Shown here: positions 16,494-24,718 of the stretch, in pieces
Layout: every line of letters starts with the position of its first letter
How positions within the stretch are numbered: position 1 is the first letter of the stretch
Assembly (NCBI GenBank): GCA_038002745.1
Contig: JBBODD010000001.1
Span: forward strand, 930,001 to 994,000
Reading direction: 5' to 3'
From: Bacillus sp. FSL H8-0547
Lineage (GTDB): Bacteria; Bacillota; Bacilli; Bacillales; Bacillaceae
DNA: 64,000 nt
Notes under the pieces: model-generated
Told to the model about the DNA's origin: nothing
The model's database searches: none
Seen by the model: the letters and a program-made list of their open reading frames with translations, nothing else
Program-made: the position numbers and the translations under genes

Positions 16494-17666
16494 CTATCCA
16501 ATCATCCCAAGCACAATCCCGCCGGCAGCAGCCAGAAGTACGACAAGCCATGGAGGCAGTTTAAAGTAAACAAGCAGAGCGAATGCTGCCAGGGCAAGTG
16601 CAAAGTCTCCTGTCGATTTAATCGCACTTGTCCAGACCGGATCGTAGAGTGCAGCAAGGAGGATACCGACTACAGCGGCATTTACTCCCATCAGTGCTGC
16701 CTGCACGCTGCTTTTCTCCCTGAGAAAATTCCAAAACGGAAGCATGCCGACAACCAATAGGAATGAAGGCAGGAACATGGCAGCTGTCGCAACAAGAGCT
16801 CCTGTTACACCGTTCATTGACGCCCCGAGATAACTCGCAAACGTAAACAGCGGTCCTGGAACCGCCTGGGCGGCCCCGTACCCGGCAAGGAAGGTTTCCT
16901 CAGAAATCCAGCCCGGAGGAACAACCTCTCTCTCGATCATCGGAAGAACGACATGCCCTCCGCCGAAGACGATCGATCCGACACGGTAAAACGTATCAAA
17001 CATTGCCATCCAAATAGACGGGAAGACCTGGCGGAGCAGCGGAAGTCCGGCCAGCAGTCCCGCGAAAAGAATCCAGGCTGCAGCTCCTGTCTTTTTACTG
17101 ATGGAAATAGCAAGTTTATCAGCCTTTGGAACGTCCTGATTCCGGTACATGATGTAACCGGTCACTCCGGCAATGATGATGATGACAATTTGTCCGATTG
17201 CTGTCGGGAAAAACAGGGCGCAGACTGCAGCAATCACAGCGATGGCAATTCTTGGCCGGTCAGGGGCAAGATTCTTCCCCATCCCCATAATCGCCTGTGC
17301 AACAACCGCAACTGCAACAATCTTCAGACCCGTGATCCACCCGGCATCTTCAGCCTGAAAACCGGTAACAAAGTAGGCAAACAGGATAAGGGCAATCACA
17401 GAAGGCATCGTGAATCCAAACCAGGAGATGAAGCCACCGACCAATCCTCCTCTGACAATTCCTATGGATATGCCCACCTGGCTGCTCGCAGGTCCGGGCA
17501 GGAACTGGCAGAGCGCCACAAGATCTGCATAGCTGCGTTCGTCAAGCCACTTCCTCTTTTTCACATATTCATCTCTGAAATAACCCAGATGGGCCACTGG
17601 CCCGCCAAATGAAGTGAGGCCAAGCCTCGTTGACACCAGCAGAATTTCAATCCAAGTTTTAAGCAT
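16494..17666 (-). CDS. chrA: Chromate transporter, long-chain (two CHR domains)
   Basis: A 390-residue membrane protein with two homologous chromate-transport domains. The first has RLGLTSFGGPVAHLGYFRDEYVKK and FLPGPASSQVGISIG (about 15-75), the second GSIVFGGGHVVLPMIEREVV and GAAQAVPGPLFTFASYLGA (about 225-285). ChrA proteins expel chromate, giving resistance. The ATG at 17666 shares one base with the TGA of padR (TGATG), so it is translationally coupled to its likely regulator. In B. subtilis the two halves are separate genes (ywrA/ywrB); here they are fused. Confidence 0.9.
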   Translation of the reverse strand: MLKTWIEILLVSTRLGLTSFGGPVAHLGYFRDEYVKKRKWLDERSYADLVALCQFLPGPASSQVGISIGIVRGGLVGGFISWFGFTMPSVIALILFAYFVTGFQAEDAGWITGLKIVAVAVVAQAIMGMGKNLAPDRPRIAIAVIAAVCALFFPTAIGQIVIIIIAGVTGYIMYRNQDVPKADKLAISISKKTGAAAWILFAGLLAGLPLLRQVFPSIWMAMFDTFYRVGSIVFGGGHVVLPMIEREVVPPGWISEETFLAGYGAAQAVPGPLFTFASYLGASMNGVTGALVATAAMFLPSFLLVVGMLPFWNFLREKSSVQAALMGVNAAVVGILLAALYDPVWTSAIKSTGDFALALAAFALLVYFKLPPWLVVLLAAAGGIVLGMIG

Positions 17667-17968
17667 CAATACTCCTCCCTTAACACTTCTTTTGCAAGCT
17701 CTCTAAGCATTTTCTTAGCATCTTCCAGTGCTTGCTCTCCTTCTTTTGTGATGCTGTAGTATTTGCGGATCCGGCCGTTTTCTTTCCGGTCTTCCCTCGT
17801 TAAGCAGCCTGACTTCTCAAGATTGTGCAAGTACGGATAGAGTGTTCCGGGGCCGATTTCATATCCGTGGCTTCTAAGCTCCTCAATCATGAAAGAACCG
17901 TAGACCGGCTCTATTTTCGCATGGTACAGGATGTGAATTTTAATGGCGCCTAAAATAAATTCACGCAC
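17666..17968 (-). CDS. PadR family transcriptional regulator
   Basis: A 100-residue PadR regulator consisting mostly of the winged helix: FILGAIKIHILYHAKIEPVYGSFMIEEL, the recognition segment YEIGPGTLYPYLHNLEKSGCL and the wing RKENGRIRKYYSITKEGEQAL. The start is GTG at 17968, after AAGGTGATGG. It is the first gene of padR-chrA, and a perfect inverted repeat just upstream (17989-18007) is its likely autoregulatory operator. It probably represses both genes and responds to chromate or another oxyanion (inference). Confidence 0.85.
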   Translation of the reverse strand: MREFILGAIKIHILYHAKIEPVYGSFMIEELRSHGYEIGPGTLYPYLHNLEKSGCLTREDRKENGRIRKYYSITKEGEQALEDAKKMLRELAKEVLREEY

Positions 17969-17988
17969 GAATGACCATCACCTTTCCT

Positions 17989-18007
17989 GATATCGAATAC
18001 CGATATC
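17989..18007. promoter_or_regulatory. Palindromic operator candidate for PadR
   Basis: GATATCG, 5 bases, CGATATC: a perfect 7-bp inverted repeat 20 bases upstream of the padR start codon, in the promoter region of padR-chrA. Confidence 0.55.
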
Positions 18008-18069
18008 GTTAATCAATATTTTAACAAAGATTTATTAATTTCATGTGAAGATTTCATCATTTATAAAAC

Positions 18070-18096
18070 AAAAAAAGCCTCCGCTGGAAGCTTTTA
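18070..18096 (-). terminator. Intrinsic terminator of the YtkA-like gene
   Basis: Minus strand AAAAGCTTCC pairs with GGAGGCTTTT (one G-U), followed by TTTTTTGTTT; it overlaps the stop codon. Confidence 0.75.
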
Positions 18097-18534
18097 GTGA
18101 TGAGAATGTTCTTCGTTTGATTCTTCTTCCTTATTTGTGAGTTCACCTTTGCCGACAACAAATTCTTTTTTGGGCATCACATGCAAGTCACGTGCCGTGA
18201 CATGTGTCTGAACAAAGTAGCTGCCTTCTTCACTGAACGATTTCTGAACTTCATAAATGCCGTCACCTGTGTGCTCCGCTCTGATCATTTCACTTTCTTC
18301 CTTGCTGTCTGCTTTCCAGATTTCAAACTGCACCTCGGAAGCATCTTCCACAGCCTGATCTCCTTGAGAGACAGTGACAGATAGGGTTTCTTCCTTGTTC
18401 AGGCTGATCGTTTCGGGAACGCTGATTTCAGCATGTACCATCAGTGAACCTTCTGCCGCGTTTTCTCCTTTTGAACAGGCAAAAAGAACAAACACAGCCG
18501 ATACCATTAAAATCCCCGCTGCAATACGTTTCAT
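18094..18534 (-). CDS. FixH/YtkA-like domain lipoprotein
   Basis: A 146-residue lipoprotein: signal peptide MKRIAAGILMVSAVFVLFAC with a lipobox Cys at 20, then a beta-sandwich YtkA-like domain (about 35-125; VPETISLNKEETLSVTV, ADSKEESEMIRAEHTGDGIYEVQKSF). The tail is Glu-rich and ends EEHSHH, which could bind metal. YtkA-like domains occur next to copper and respiratory proteins in bacilli; a copper-related role is only a guess. GGAGATG precedes the ATG by about 10 bases. Monocistronic. Confidence 0.78.
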   Translation of the reverse strand: MKRIAAGILMVSAVFVLFACSKGENAAEGSLMVHAEISVPETISLNKEETLSVTVSQGDQAVEDASEVQFEIWKADSKEESEMIRAEHTGDGIYEVQKSFSEEGSYFVQTHVTARDLHVMPKKEFVVGKGELTNKEEESNEEHSHH

Positions 18535-18615
18535 CTTCCATTCATCTCCTATGAAAAAATAAAGCCCCTATTATTGTAACCGCTTCAATGGACAAGCACA
18601 ACTCGGCCATTGTGG

Positions 18616-19833
18616 TTATTCTGCTTCATATACAGCCTTTCCTCCAAAGAACACGGCCTTTCTCTTTGTTCTTCTCGCAATGGCTTCCGCAGAGCAGGAT
18701 GCTTCTGTTAAAAGAAAATCCGCACGGTCTCCCGGTTTTGGCCAAAGCTGCTCACCTTCTTTTGACAGCGGAGTTATTCCCTTTGTGATATAGCCCAGCG
18801 ACTGACTCAAGGCAAGTTCATCCTTCCACCGGTTTACCTGGGAAAGCACGTTAGCCTTCTCAAGCATATCCCCTGTCCCAAACGGATCCCAGTGGTCGGT
18901 AATGCTGTCATTGCCCAGATAAACGTCCACTCCTTCAGCCTTCATTAAAGCAAGCGGCATCTTAAAATCAAGGGGTACGGTTGAAGCAAGACTGACACCA
19001 CGTTCTGCAAATCTTATAGCAAGCTCCCGTGCTTCGCCTTCTGACAGTGCAGCAAGTCCAAATGCGTGGCTGATTGTCACAGGCTTTTTGAATTTCGCAT
19101 CTTCAAGCATAGTTAATAGTCGTTTGATCGTATAAATGCCAAGGTGTCCTCTGTCATGCAAATGCAGATCGATTCCTGCCCCAAATTCCACAGCAATCTC
19201 GATCATCGCAGAGAGTGACTTTTCAATATCTTCATCTACCGTCGCAGGATCGACTCCCCCGACAAACTGTGCTCCATTTCTCATCGCTTCTTTTACAAGT
19301 TCAACGCTGCTGCTCCTGAGCAAACCATGCTGGGGAAAAGCTACGATTTCGCCTTCAAGCTTGTTCTCAAAGCTCTTAAATGCCTGCTGGATCAGCTCAA
19401 TATGCTTCACACCGATAACCTGATCGACATTGCAGTGTGTTCTTACAAACGCTGTCCCGTTCATCAGCTGGAGCTCAAGCAGCTTTTCTGCGCGTTCCTG
19501 CACTGAGGGCAGCTGCTCGAGAAGAAGCGTTTGTTCCTCTTCTATTCTCGTAAAAATCGATTTCGCCTTAGTCGGGGCCTTCCATCTTCCTCCGTAATAG
19601 GTCTTGTCCAAATGGATATGCATTTCCGCAAACGAAGGAAGTGCCAATGCGCTTTCTGCATCGAACAACTCATAATCTTCCAATTCTCCTGAACCGGCAC
19701 GCACAATCTCTTCTATTCTCCCATCAGCAAGAATGAAATCAACCATTTCTGTTTCTGTAGCGGTTACATCTCCCAATTCATTAAAACCATAGCCCTTTTC
19801 AACAAGCACATTCTTTACAAGCGTTTTCTTCAC
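18616..19833 (-). CDS. Amidohydrolase family protein, cytosine-deaminase-like
   Basis: A 405-residue metal-dependent hydrolase (TIM barrel). The first metal motif is MHIHLDKTYYGGRWK, typical of CodA-type deaminases; further ligands are in AFVRTHCNVD, IDLHLHDRGH, ITISHAF-like VTISHAFGLA and the aspartate in GNDSITDHWDPFGTGDML. CodA-like enzymes deaminate cytosine or related heterocycles. Start is GTG at 19833 behind GGAGGGG, 2 bp after the LysR stop, so it is the second gene of a lysR-amidohydrolase operon. The divergent nucleobase permease supports a nucleobase-salvage role; the exact substrate is not visible. Confidence 0.82.
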   Translation of the reverse strand: MKKTLVKNVLVEKGYGFNELGDVTATETEMVDFILADGRIEEIVRAGSGELEDYELFDAESALALPSFAEMHIHLDKTYYGGRWKAPTKAKSIFTRIEEEQTLLLEQLPSVQERAEKLLELQLMNGTAFVRTHCNVDQVIGVKHIELIQQAFKSFENKLEGEIVAFPQHGLLRSSSVELVKEAMRNGAQFVGGVDPATVDEDIEKSLSAMIEIAVEFGAGIDLHLHDRGHLGIYTIKRLLTMLEDAKFKKPVTISHAFGLAALSEGEARELAIRFAERGVSLASTVPLDFKMPLALMKAEGVDVYLGNDSITDHWDPFGTGDMLEKANVLSQVNRWKDELALSQSLGYITKGITPLSKEGEQLWPKPGDRADFLLTEASCSAEAIARRTKRKAVFFGGKAVYEAE

Positions 19834-19835
19834 GA

Positions 19836-20729
19836 TTACCCCTCCGTCTGTCCCTTTTTCTTTTCTTGCAGAAGATCAATAAAGTTCTGTGCCGTTTTCG
19901 GCAGGTAGTGATTTTTCAAATATATAAGTCCGGATTCCCCTAACCCCTCTGTCTCTTCAAGCAGATAAATGTGAAGGCCTGAAGGCGGTTTTAATTTGAT
20001 GACCGTCTCCGGGACAATCGTTGCCCCGAAACCTGCTGAGACCAGATCAAAGAGAATGGTGACATCCGAGCATTCACATATGACGTCAGGATCAAGGTCC
20101 CTTGATGTAAAAACAGATAAAATCTTGCTGTAAAGACCGAGCCCTTCTGTACTTGGGATAATGAGAGGCACATTTACAGTTTCCTCTGCTTTAACCGTTC
20201 TTTGATCAGGATTAAGCGGACTTGAAGAGACAAAGTAAAACGGTTCAGGTTCAAGATGAATGACATGATAATCATTTAGATCGAGAGGCAGTCTGACGAT
20301 GGCAAGATCCAGGACTTTTTCCTTTAACAGCCTGCAAAGCTGGGCGGAATCATTCTGCTGAATTTTATAGGTCACATCAGGATATTTCTTTTGAAAATGC
20401 TTTAATAAACCGGGCAGCTTATCGTTTGAAAGGGTGTTCACCCCGATGGACAGCTTCCCCTTTTTCCCTGTCCCAGTTTCTTTCACCTCAAAAAGCGCCT
20501 CTTCCATTGCATCTGTTACTTTTAATGCATGCTGGTAAAGCTTTTCCCCGGCATCTGTCAGCTCAAGTGATTTCCCTTTGCGCTCAGCAAGAATAAGTCC
20601 AAGCTCTGTCTCCATCTGCTTCAGCTGCTGGCTGAGGGGCGGCTGGGCCATTTTCAGTCTGTTTGCAGCTGCTGTGATCTGGCCTTCTTCAGCAATTGCA
20701 ATGAAATAATTCAATTGTCTGATATCCAT
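19836..20729 (-). CDS. LysR family transcriptional regulator
   Basis: A 297-residue LysR regulator. The N-terminal winged helix (MDIRQLNYFIAIAEEGQITAAANRLKMAQPPLSQQLKQME, in the first 45 residues) is followed by the periplasmic-binding-like effector domain (about 90-292). ATG at 20729 is preferred because GGAGGG lies 6 bases upstream; an in-frame TTG is two codons earlier. It is divergent from the NCS2 permease and cotranscribed with the amidohydrolase, so it probably controls both, responding to their substrate. Confidence 0.85.
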   Translation of the reverse strand: MDIRQLNYFIAIAEEGQITAAANRLKMAQPPLSQQLKQMETELGLILAERKGKSLELTDAGEKLYQHALKVTDAMEEALFEVKETGTGKKGKLSIGVNTLSNDKLPGLLKHFQKKYPDVTYKIQQNDSAQLCRLLKEKVLDLAIVRLPLDLNDYHVIHLEPEPFYFVSSSPLNPDQRTVKAEETVNVPLIIPSTEGLGLYSKILSVFTSRDLDPDVICECSDVTILFDLVSAGFGATIVPETVIKLKPPSGLHIYLLEETEGLGESGLIYLKNHYLPKTAQNFIDLLQEKKKGQTEG

Positions 20730-20927
20730 ATGCAACCCTCCTTATTACCATACTTTTTTAATATACTTTATTGATTATATAAATATTTTTCATATACATG
20801 ACTGTATGATAGCATAAATTGAATGGATGAAGATGGATGTTTTTTAAAAATCTAATTACGGTTCCCACTTTAAAATGATGTTTGATAGATTAGATACTGA
20901 AGTATGTCAGAGAGGATCGATTGAAAC

Positions 20928-22199
20928 ATGAACAACTCTAAATTCACGACACCGCTTGCCTCCGTGCAGTGGCTGTTCTTTATTTTTGCAAATACGATTG
21001 TGGTGCCGATTTCAGTAGGAACTGCTTTTGATCTGACCCCGGACCAGATTGCCGTCACTCTCAGAAGCTCCCTGATTTTTACGGGTATTGCCTGCTTTCT
21101 TCAGGGGTGGATCGGCCACAGATACCCGATTATGGAAGGCCATTCAGGAATTATTTGGGGTCTGATACTTAACCTCGGCATGTCTGCGTCCTCACTTGGG
21201 ATGAGTTTTACCCAAATTGGAGGGGGCATTGCTTCAGGCATTTTGCTCGCGGGCATTGTCACAATCATCCTTGCTGCTTTTAATTTGACTGCAGTGGTTC
21301 AGAAGATCTTCACGCCAATGGTTGCGAGCGTCTATTTATTCCTGCTTGCCTTTCAGCTGATTCTTACCTTTTTTAAAGGGATGCTGAAAATAGAAGATGA
21401 CGGAACCTTAAACGTGGCTGTGAGCTTATTTTCCATCCTGCTCGTTCTTTTTGTCAGCCTCCTTAAAATAAAAGGAAATGCCTTTCTCGGAAACTTTTCA
21501 ATTCTGCTTGGAATTGCGGTCGGCTGGATTCTCTATTTGATCCTCTTCCCAGGCGAAACTGCAGCAGAATCCGTTTCTCCTGAAGGGTCCATTTTCTTCC
21601 CTCTTGGCCTTCCTAACCTGGAATGGGGAATTGTCCTAATTGCCTTTCTTGGGGGGATGATGAATCTGAGCAATACGATCGCTTCCATCCAGGCGGCTGA
21701 GAAGCTTTATCAGAACGAACCTGAACCTGCGTCCTTCAGAAGGTCCTTTTTCCTTACAGGCTCTTATTCCGTTGGCGCTTCACTGCTTGGCCTTGTTTCG
21801 TATGCGCCATTCACCTCTACCATCGGTTTTTTGGAGAGCACTCAAATACTTCGGCGCAAACCGTTTCTGATCGGCGGAGCAATGATCACGATTATGGGAA
21901 TCTTTCCGCCTCTTGTATCCATTCTGGTCACTCTCCCGATCACTGTAGGCAACGCCGTCCTGTTTGTCGCCTATCTCCAGCTCTTTGGCACTGCGCTGAA
22001 AAGCATACAGGGCAAGGCATTTGATTCAAAAACCATCTTCCGGATCGCCGCCCCTCTTCTGATCGGCGTCAGCATCATGAACACAGATCCTGCCGTCTTC
22101 CGAGACCTATCCGTCTACATCTCGCCGCTGCTTTCAAACGGACTGATGATGGGGATATTGCTGTCGATATTGTTGGAGGCGTTTGTGAAATGGGAATAA
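20928..22199 (+). CDS. NCS2 family nucleobase permease
   Basis: A 423-residue polytopic membrane protein of the uracil/xanthine permease superfamily. Characteristic features are the N-terminal SVQWLFFIFANTIVVPISVG, the glycine-rich YPIMEGHSGIIWG segment in TM3 and the conserved helix GGMMNLSNTIASIQAAEKL in TM8. It imports a purine or pyrimidine with protons or sodium. Divergent from the LysR-amidohydrolase operon, with which it forms a likely uptake-plus-deamination module. A weak AGAGAGG site precedes the ATG at 20928. The stop is followed almost at once by the first dispersed repeat. Confidence 0.85.
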   Translation: MNNSKFTTPLASVQWLFFIFANTIVVPISVGTAFDLTPDQIAVTLRSSLIFTGIACFLQGWIGHRYPIMEGHSGIIWGLILNLGMSASSLGMSFTQIGGGIASGILLAGIVTIILAAFNLTAVVQKIFTPMVASVYLFLLAFQLILTFFKGMLKIEDDGTLNVAVSLFSILLVLFVSLLKIKGNAFLGNFSILLGIAVGWILYLILFPGETAAESVSPEGSIFFPLGLPNLEWGIVLIAFLGGMMNLSNTIASIQAAEKLYQNEPEPASFRRSFFLTGSYSVGASLLGLVSYAPFTSTIGFLESTQILRRKPFLIGGAMITIMGIFPPLVSILVTLPITVGNAVLFVAYLQLFGTALKSIQGKAFDSKTIFRIAAPLLIGVSIMNTDPAVFRDLSVYISPLLSNGLMMGILLSILLEAFVKWE

Positions 22200-22200
22200 G

Positions 22201-22318
22201 AAAAGCGGAATCGCTCGTTTAGCTCCGGGAGCCAGATAAGAAATTGACCAGAAAGGCCGGGTTTGCCTTTTTGGGCAATTTTGTTCTGGCAGAGGAGTTG
22301 AGCGATGGAGCTGGACAA
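22201..22318. repeat. Dispersed hairpin element A, copy 1
   Basis: About 118 bp, from AAAAGCGGAATCGCTCG to GAGCTGGACAA, with the core GGCCGGGTTTGCC and TTTTGTTCTGGCAGAGGAG. Related copies are at 22323, 22444, 27995 and 38230, and a variant at 29787 and 56582. It starts 2 bp after the permease stop. It looks like a non-autonomous REP/MITE-type intergenic element that folds into a long imperfect hairpin. Confidence 0.75.
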
Positions 22319-22322
22319 TGCG

Positions 22323-22440
22323 AAAAGCGGAGCCGACTGTTCAGGCCTGACAGGCAGAAAAGAAATCACCGGAAAAGGCCGGGTTTGCCTTTTTCGGTGA
22401 TTTTGTTCTGACGGAAGGACTAGGAGGCGGAGCTGGACAA
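22323..22440. repeat. Dispersed hairpin element A, copy 2
   Basis: Same length as copy 1, from AAAAGCGGAGCCGACTG to GGAGCTGGACAA; nearly identical to the copy upstream of rocR (27995-28112). It lies only 4 bp after copy 1, in the same orientation. Confidence 0.75.
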
Positions 22441-22443
22441 TGC

Positions 22444-22540
22444 GAAAAGTGGAATCGCTCGTTTAGCTCCGGGAGCCAGATAAGAAATTGACCAGAAAGG
22501 CCGGCTTTGCCTTTTTGGGCAATTTTGTTCTGACGGAAGG
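22444..22540. repeat. Dispersed hairpin element A, copy 3 (3'-truncated)
   Basis: The first 90 or so bases match copy 1 almost exactly, then it ends at TTCTGACGGAAGG and lacks the terminal GAGCTGGACAA. It is the third direct copy in a row and abuts the 53-bp array. Confidence 0.7.
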
Positions 22541-22560
22541 CAATTGAGAAACTATAATAC

Positions 22561-23020
22561 CGTACAATCTATACCCTCTCTCATGCTATCCTCTCTCCCT
22601 GACCTGAAAATAACGTACGATTCAGCCTCTTTCTTATGCTATCCTCTCTCCCTGACGTGAAAATAACGTACGATTCAGCCCTTTTCTTATGCTATTCTCT
22701 CTCCCTGAACTGAAAATAACATACGATTCAGACCTTTTCTTATGCTATCCTCTCTCCCTGACCTGAAAATAACGTACGATTCAGACCTTTTCTTATGCTA
22801 TCCTCTCTCCCTGACGTAAAAATAACGTACGATTCAGCCCCTTTCTTATGCTATCCGCTCTTCATGACCTGAAAATAACGTACGATTCTGCTATTTTTAT
22901 ACACTATCTGCTCTCACTGGCATAAAAATACCATACGATTCAACCTCTTTCCAGCGCTATAAACTCTCACTGACATGAACATAGCGTACGATTCTGCCAC
23001 CTTCTTTCCGCTGTCATCAC
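22561..23020. repeat. Tandem array, 53-bp period, eight units plus a partial ninth
   Basis: Units begin at 22561, 22614, 22667, 22720, 22773, 22826, 22879, 22932 and 22985, exactly 53 bp apart. Each starts with C(G/A)TACGATTC and contains CTTATGCTATCC, CTCTCCCTGAC and GAAAATAA. Middle units are nearly identical; outer ones have diverged, most at the right end. The period is not a multiple of three, there is no long ORF across it and no unique spacers, so it is neither coding nor CRISPR. Confidence 0.9.
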
Positions 23021-23043
23021 GCCTGTTTATAAATAGCAAACAC

Positions 23044-23079
23044 AAAAAACTCCAATCCCAATCGATTGGAGTTTTTTTT
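23044..23079. terminator. Terminator of the YihY gene (bidirectional shape)
   Basis: Perfect 9-bp stem ACTCCAATC/GATTGGAGT with 6-base loop, flanked by A6 and T8. Confidence 0.8.
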
Positions 23080-23088
23080 CAGTCTCTC

Positions 23089-23901
23089 TTAAACACACTT
23101 TTTCCCATTCTTCTCACAGGCTTTAATTGCATTGATTTCTCCTCCGATCAGGATGGCAAAGCCTGATAAATACAGCCACATGATCAGCACGATGACGCCC
23201 CCGATACTTCCGTATGTAGCATTATAATTCCCGAACTGCGAAACATAAAAGGCAAATCCGAGAGAAATCACTTGCCAGATGACAGTGGCGACGATAGCTC
23301 CGAAGTACACACTTTTCAATGTCATATCCTCATTAGGTGCAAGATAGTAGAGAACCATCAGCACCGCACACATCATGAAAAATGAAATAATGAATCTCAG
23401 GACGTTTAAGAAAATCTCATTTTCGCTCACGACAGAAAAGTAGTTGCCGACAAATTCTATAATGGCACTTCCGAAGATCGGGAGGACAAGTGTCAGCGCA
23501 AACGTCAGGACAAGTCCCACCGTCATAATGATGGCCTGGAGGCGGATTTTCCAGAACGGCCTCGTTTCCTCGACAATAAACGCTTTGTTCAGTGAACGGA
23601 TTAAGGCGTTGGTAGCATTAGAAGCAGACCAGAGGGCCGCTAGAAGTCCGAATGAAAGCAGGCCCCCGTTTGGCTCATTTATCAGACCGGTCAAGTGGTC
23701 CGTCAGCATGGATCCCGCCTCAGCCGGGGCATATTGCTTAATAACGTCCACGATTGTCGCTGTCTCAATCTGCAGGTATGGAAGCAGTGCTACAAGAAAA
23801 ATCAGCAGCGGAAATAATGAGAGCAGGAAGAAATGGGACAGGACGGCTGCCTGATCCCCAGTTTCATGCAGCTGAATGCGTTTTATCAGTTCTTTTATCA
23901 T
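23089..23901 (-). CDS. YihY/UPF0761 family membrane protein
   Basis: A 270-residue protein with about six hydrophobic segments (SHFFLLSLFPLLIFLVALLP, GGLLSFGLLAALWSASNATNALIRSLNKAF, then four more) and the conserved C-terminal stretch NATYGSIGGVIVLIMWLYLSGFAILIGGEINA. Formerly annotated as RNase BN, the family is now treated as membrane proteins of unknown function. Start ATG at 23901 is supported by GGAGGTG 7 bases before it; the frame stays open 45 codons further without a ribosome site. Divergent from the PAP2 gene. Confidence 0.85.
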   Translation of the reverse strand: MIKELIKRIQLHETGDQAAVLSHFFLLSLFPLLIFLVALLPYLQIETATIVDVIKQYAPAEAGSMLTDHLTGLINEPNGGLLSFGLLAALWSASNATNALIRSLNKAFIVEETRPFWKIRLQAIIMTVGLVLTFALTLVLPIFGSAIIEFVGNYFSVVSENEIFLNVLRFIISFFMMCAVLMVLYYLAPNEDMTLKSVYFGAIVATVIWQVISLGFAFYVSQFGNYNATYGSIGGVIVLIMWLYLSGFAILIGGEINAIKACEKNGKKCV

Positions 23902-24018
23902 TGTGCAGCACCTCCAATTGTAGTATTCTATTTTCCTAAAATCCTGCAATTGAAACCACATGTTTGCTTGCTTGTGAAACGTGGTATTCCTACAATTAAA
24001 CGCATAAGGAGCATGTTT

Positions 24019-24669
24019 ATGAAAAACGAAGCACAAGAGCGCCTGTCCAAATCATTCATTATGTACTCCATCCTTCTCATCGGCGCATGCTGTTTTGTCT
24101 TTATCGAATTTGCCGATGAAGTCATAGAAATGGAACTTAAATCCTTTGATACTCCTTTCATTCAATACATACATGGCCTTCGGACTCCTTGGTTTGGCGA
24201 AATCATGTCCGCCATAACCTCCCTCGGATCTGTAACAGGCATTATGATCGGCATGTCCATTGCCCTGATCTTTCTTTTGATTGCCAGGCAATGGTGGGAA
24301 GGTCTGTTTCTGATCGTATCAGTATCCGGCTCGTCTCTTCTGAATTATTACTTGAAATGGCTGTTTAAAAGAGACCGCCCGACTTTTAACCCGCTTTTAG
24401 AGGAGAGCGGGTACAGTTTTCCAAGCGGCCATTCCATGGTTTCCTTTTCCTTTATCGGCATCTTAGCCTACCTGCTGACGACCATGGTCAGAAAAAAAAG
24501 CGTGAAAGTCCTGATTCTGGTCCTGTCGATGCTTCTCATTCTATTAATAGGCTTCAGCCGCATCTATTTGGGTGTTCATTATCCAAGCGATGTGATCGCA
24601 GGATTTGCAGCAGGCTGCGCCTGGCTTGTGATTTGTATCGCAGCATTAAAATACAAGCTTCAGCGATAA
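24019..24669 (+). CDS. PAP2 family membrane phosphatase
   Basis: A 216-residue membrane phosphatase with all three PAP2 motifs: KWLFKRDRP (KxxxxxxRP), PSGHSM, and SRIYLGVHYPSD (SRxxxxxHxxxD). Hydrophobic segments flank them, placing the active site at the outer face. Such enzymes dephosphorylate undecaprenyl pyrophosphate, phosphatidylglycerophosphate or related lipids. The ATG at 24019 is chosen: AAGGAG lies 7 bases before it, while the ATG at 24013 is too close to it. Monocistronic. Confidence 0.88.
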   Translation: MKNEAQERLSKSFIMYSILLIGACCFVFIEFADEVIEMELKSFDTPFIQYIHGLRTPWFGEIMSAITSLGSVTGIMIGMSIALIFLLIARQWWEGLFLIVSVSGSSLLNYYLKWLFKRDRPTFNPLLEESGYSFPSGHSMVSFSFIGILAYLLTTMVRKKSVKVLILVLSMLLILLIGFSRIYLGVHYPSDVIAGFAAGCAWLVICIAALKYKLQR

Positions 24670-24670
24670 C

Positions 24671-24710
24671 AAAAACAGGGACTCCCTTCATTGGGTAGTC
24701 CCTGTTTTTG
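24671..24710. terminator. Bidirectional terminator
   Basis: Stem AAAACAGGGACTCCC/GGGTAGTCCCTGTTTT (one bulge), flanked by A and T runs, between convergent genes. Confidence 0.85.
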
Positions 24711-24718
24711 TTAAATAA

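Noticed and set aside
16953-17612. 219-codon plus-strand ORF opposite chrA
   Set aside because: Shadow of the clearly conserved chrA; composition is charged and shows no domain.
22561-23020. Possible CRISPR array
   Set aside because: Units are contiguous and similar over their full 53 bp, with no unique spacers, and there are no cas genes.
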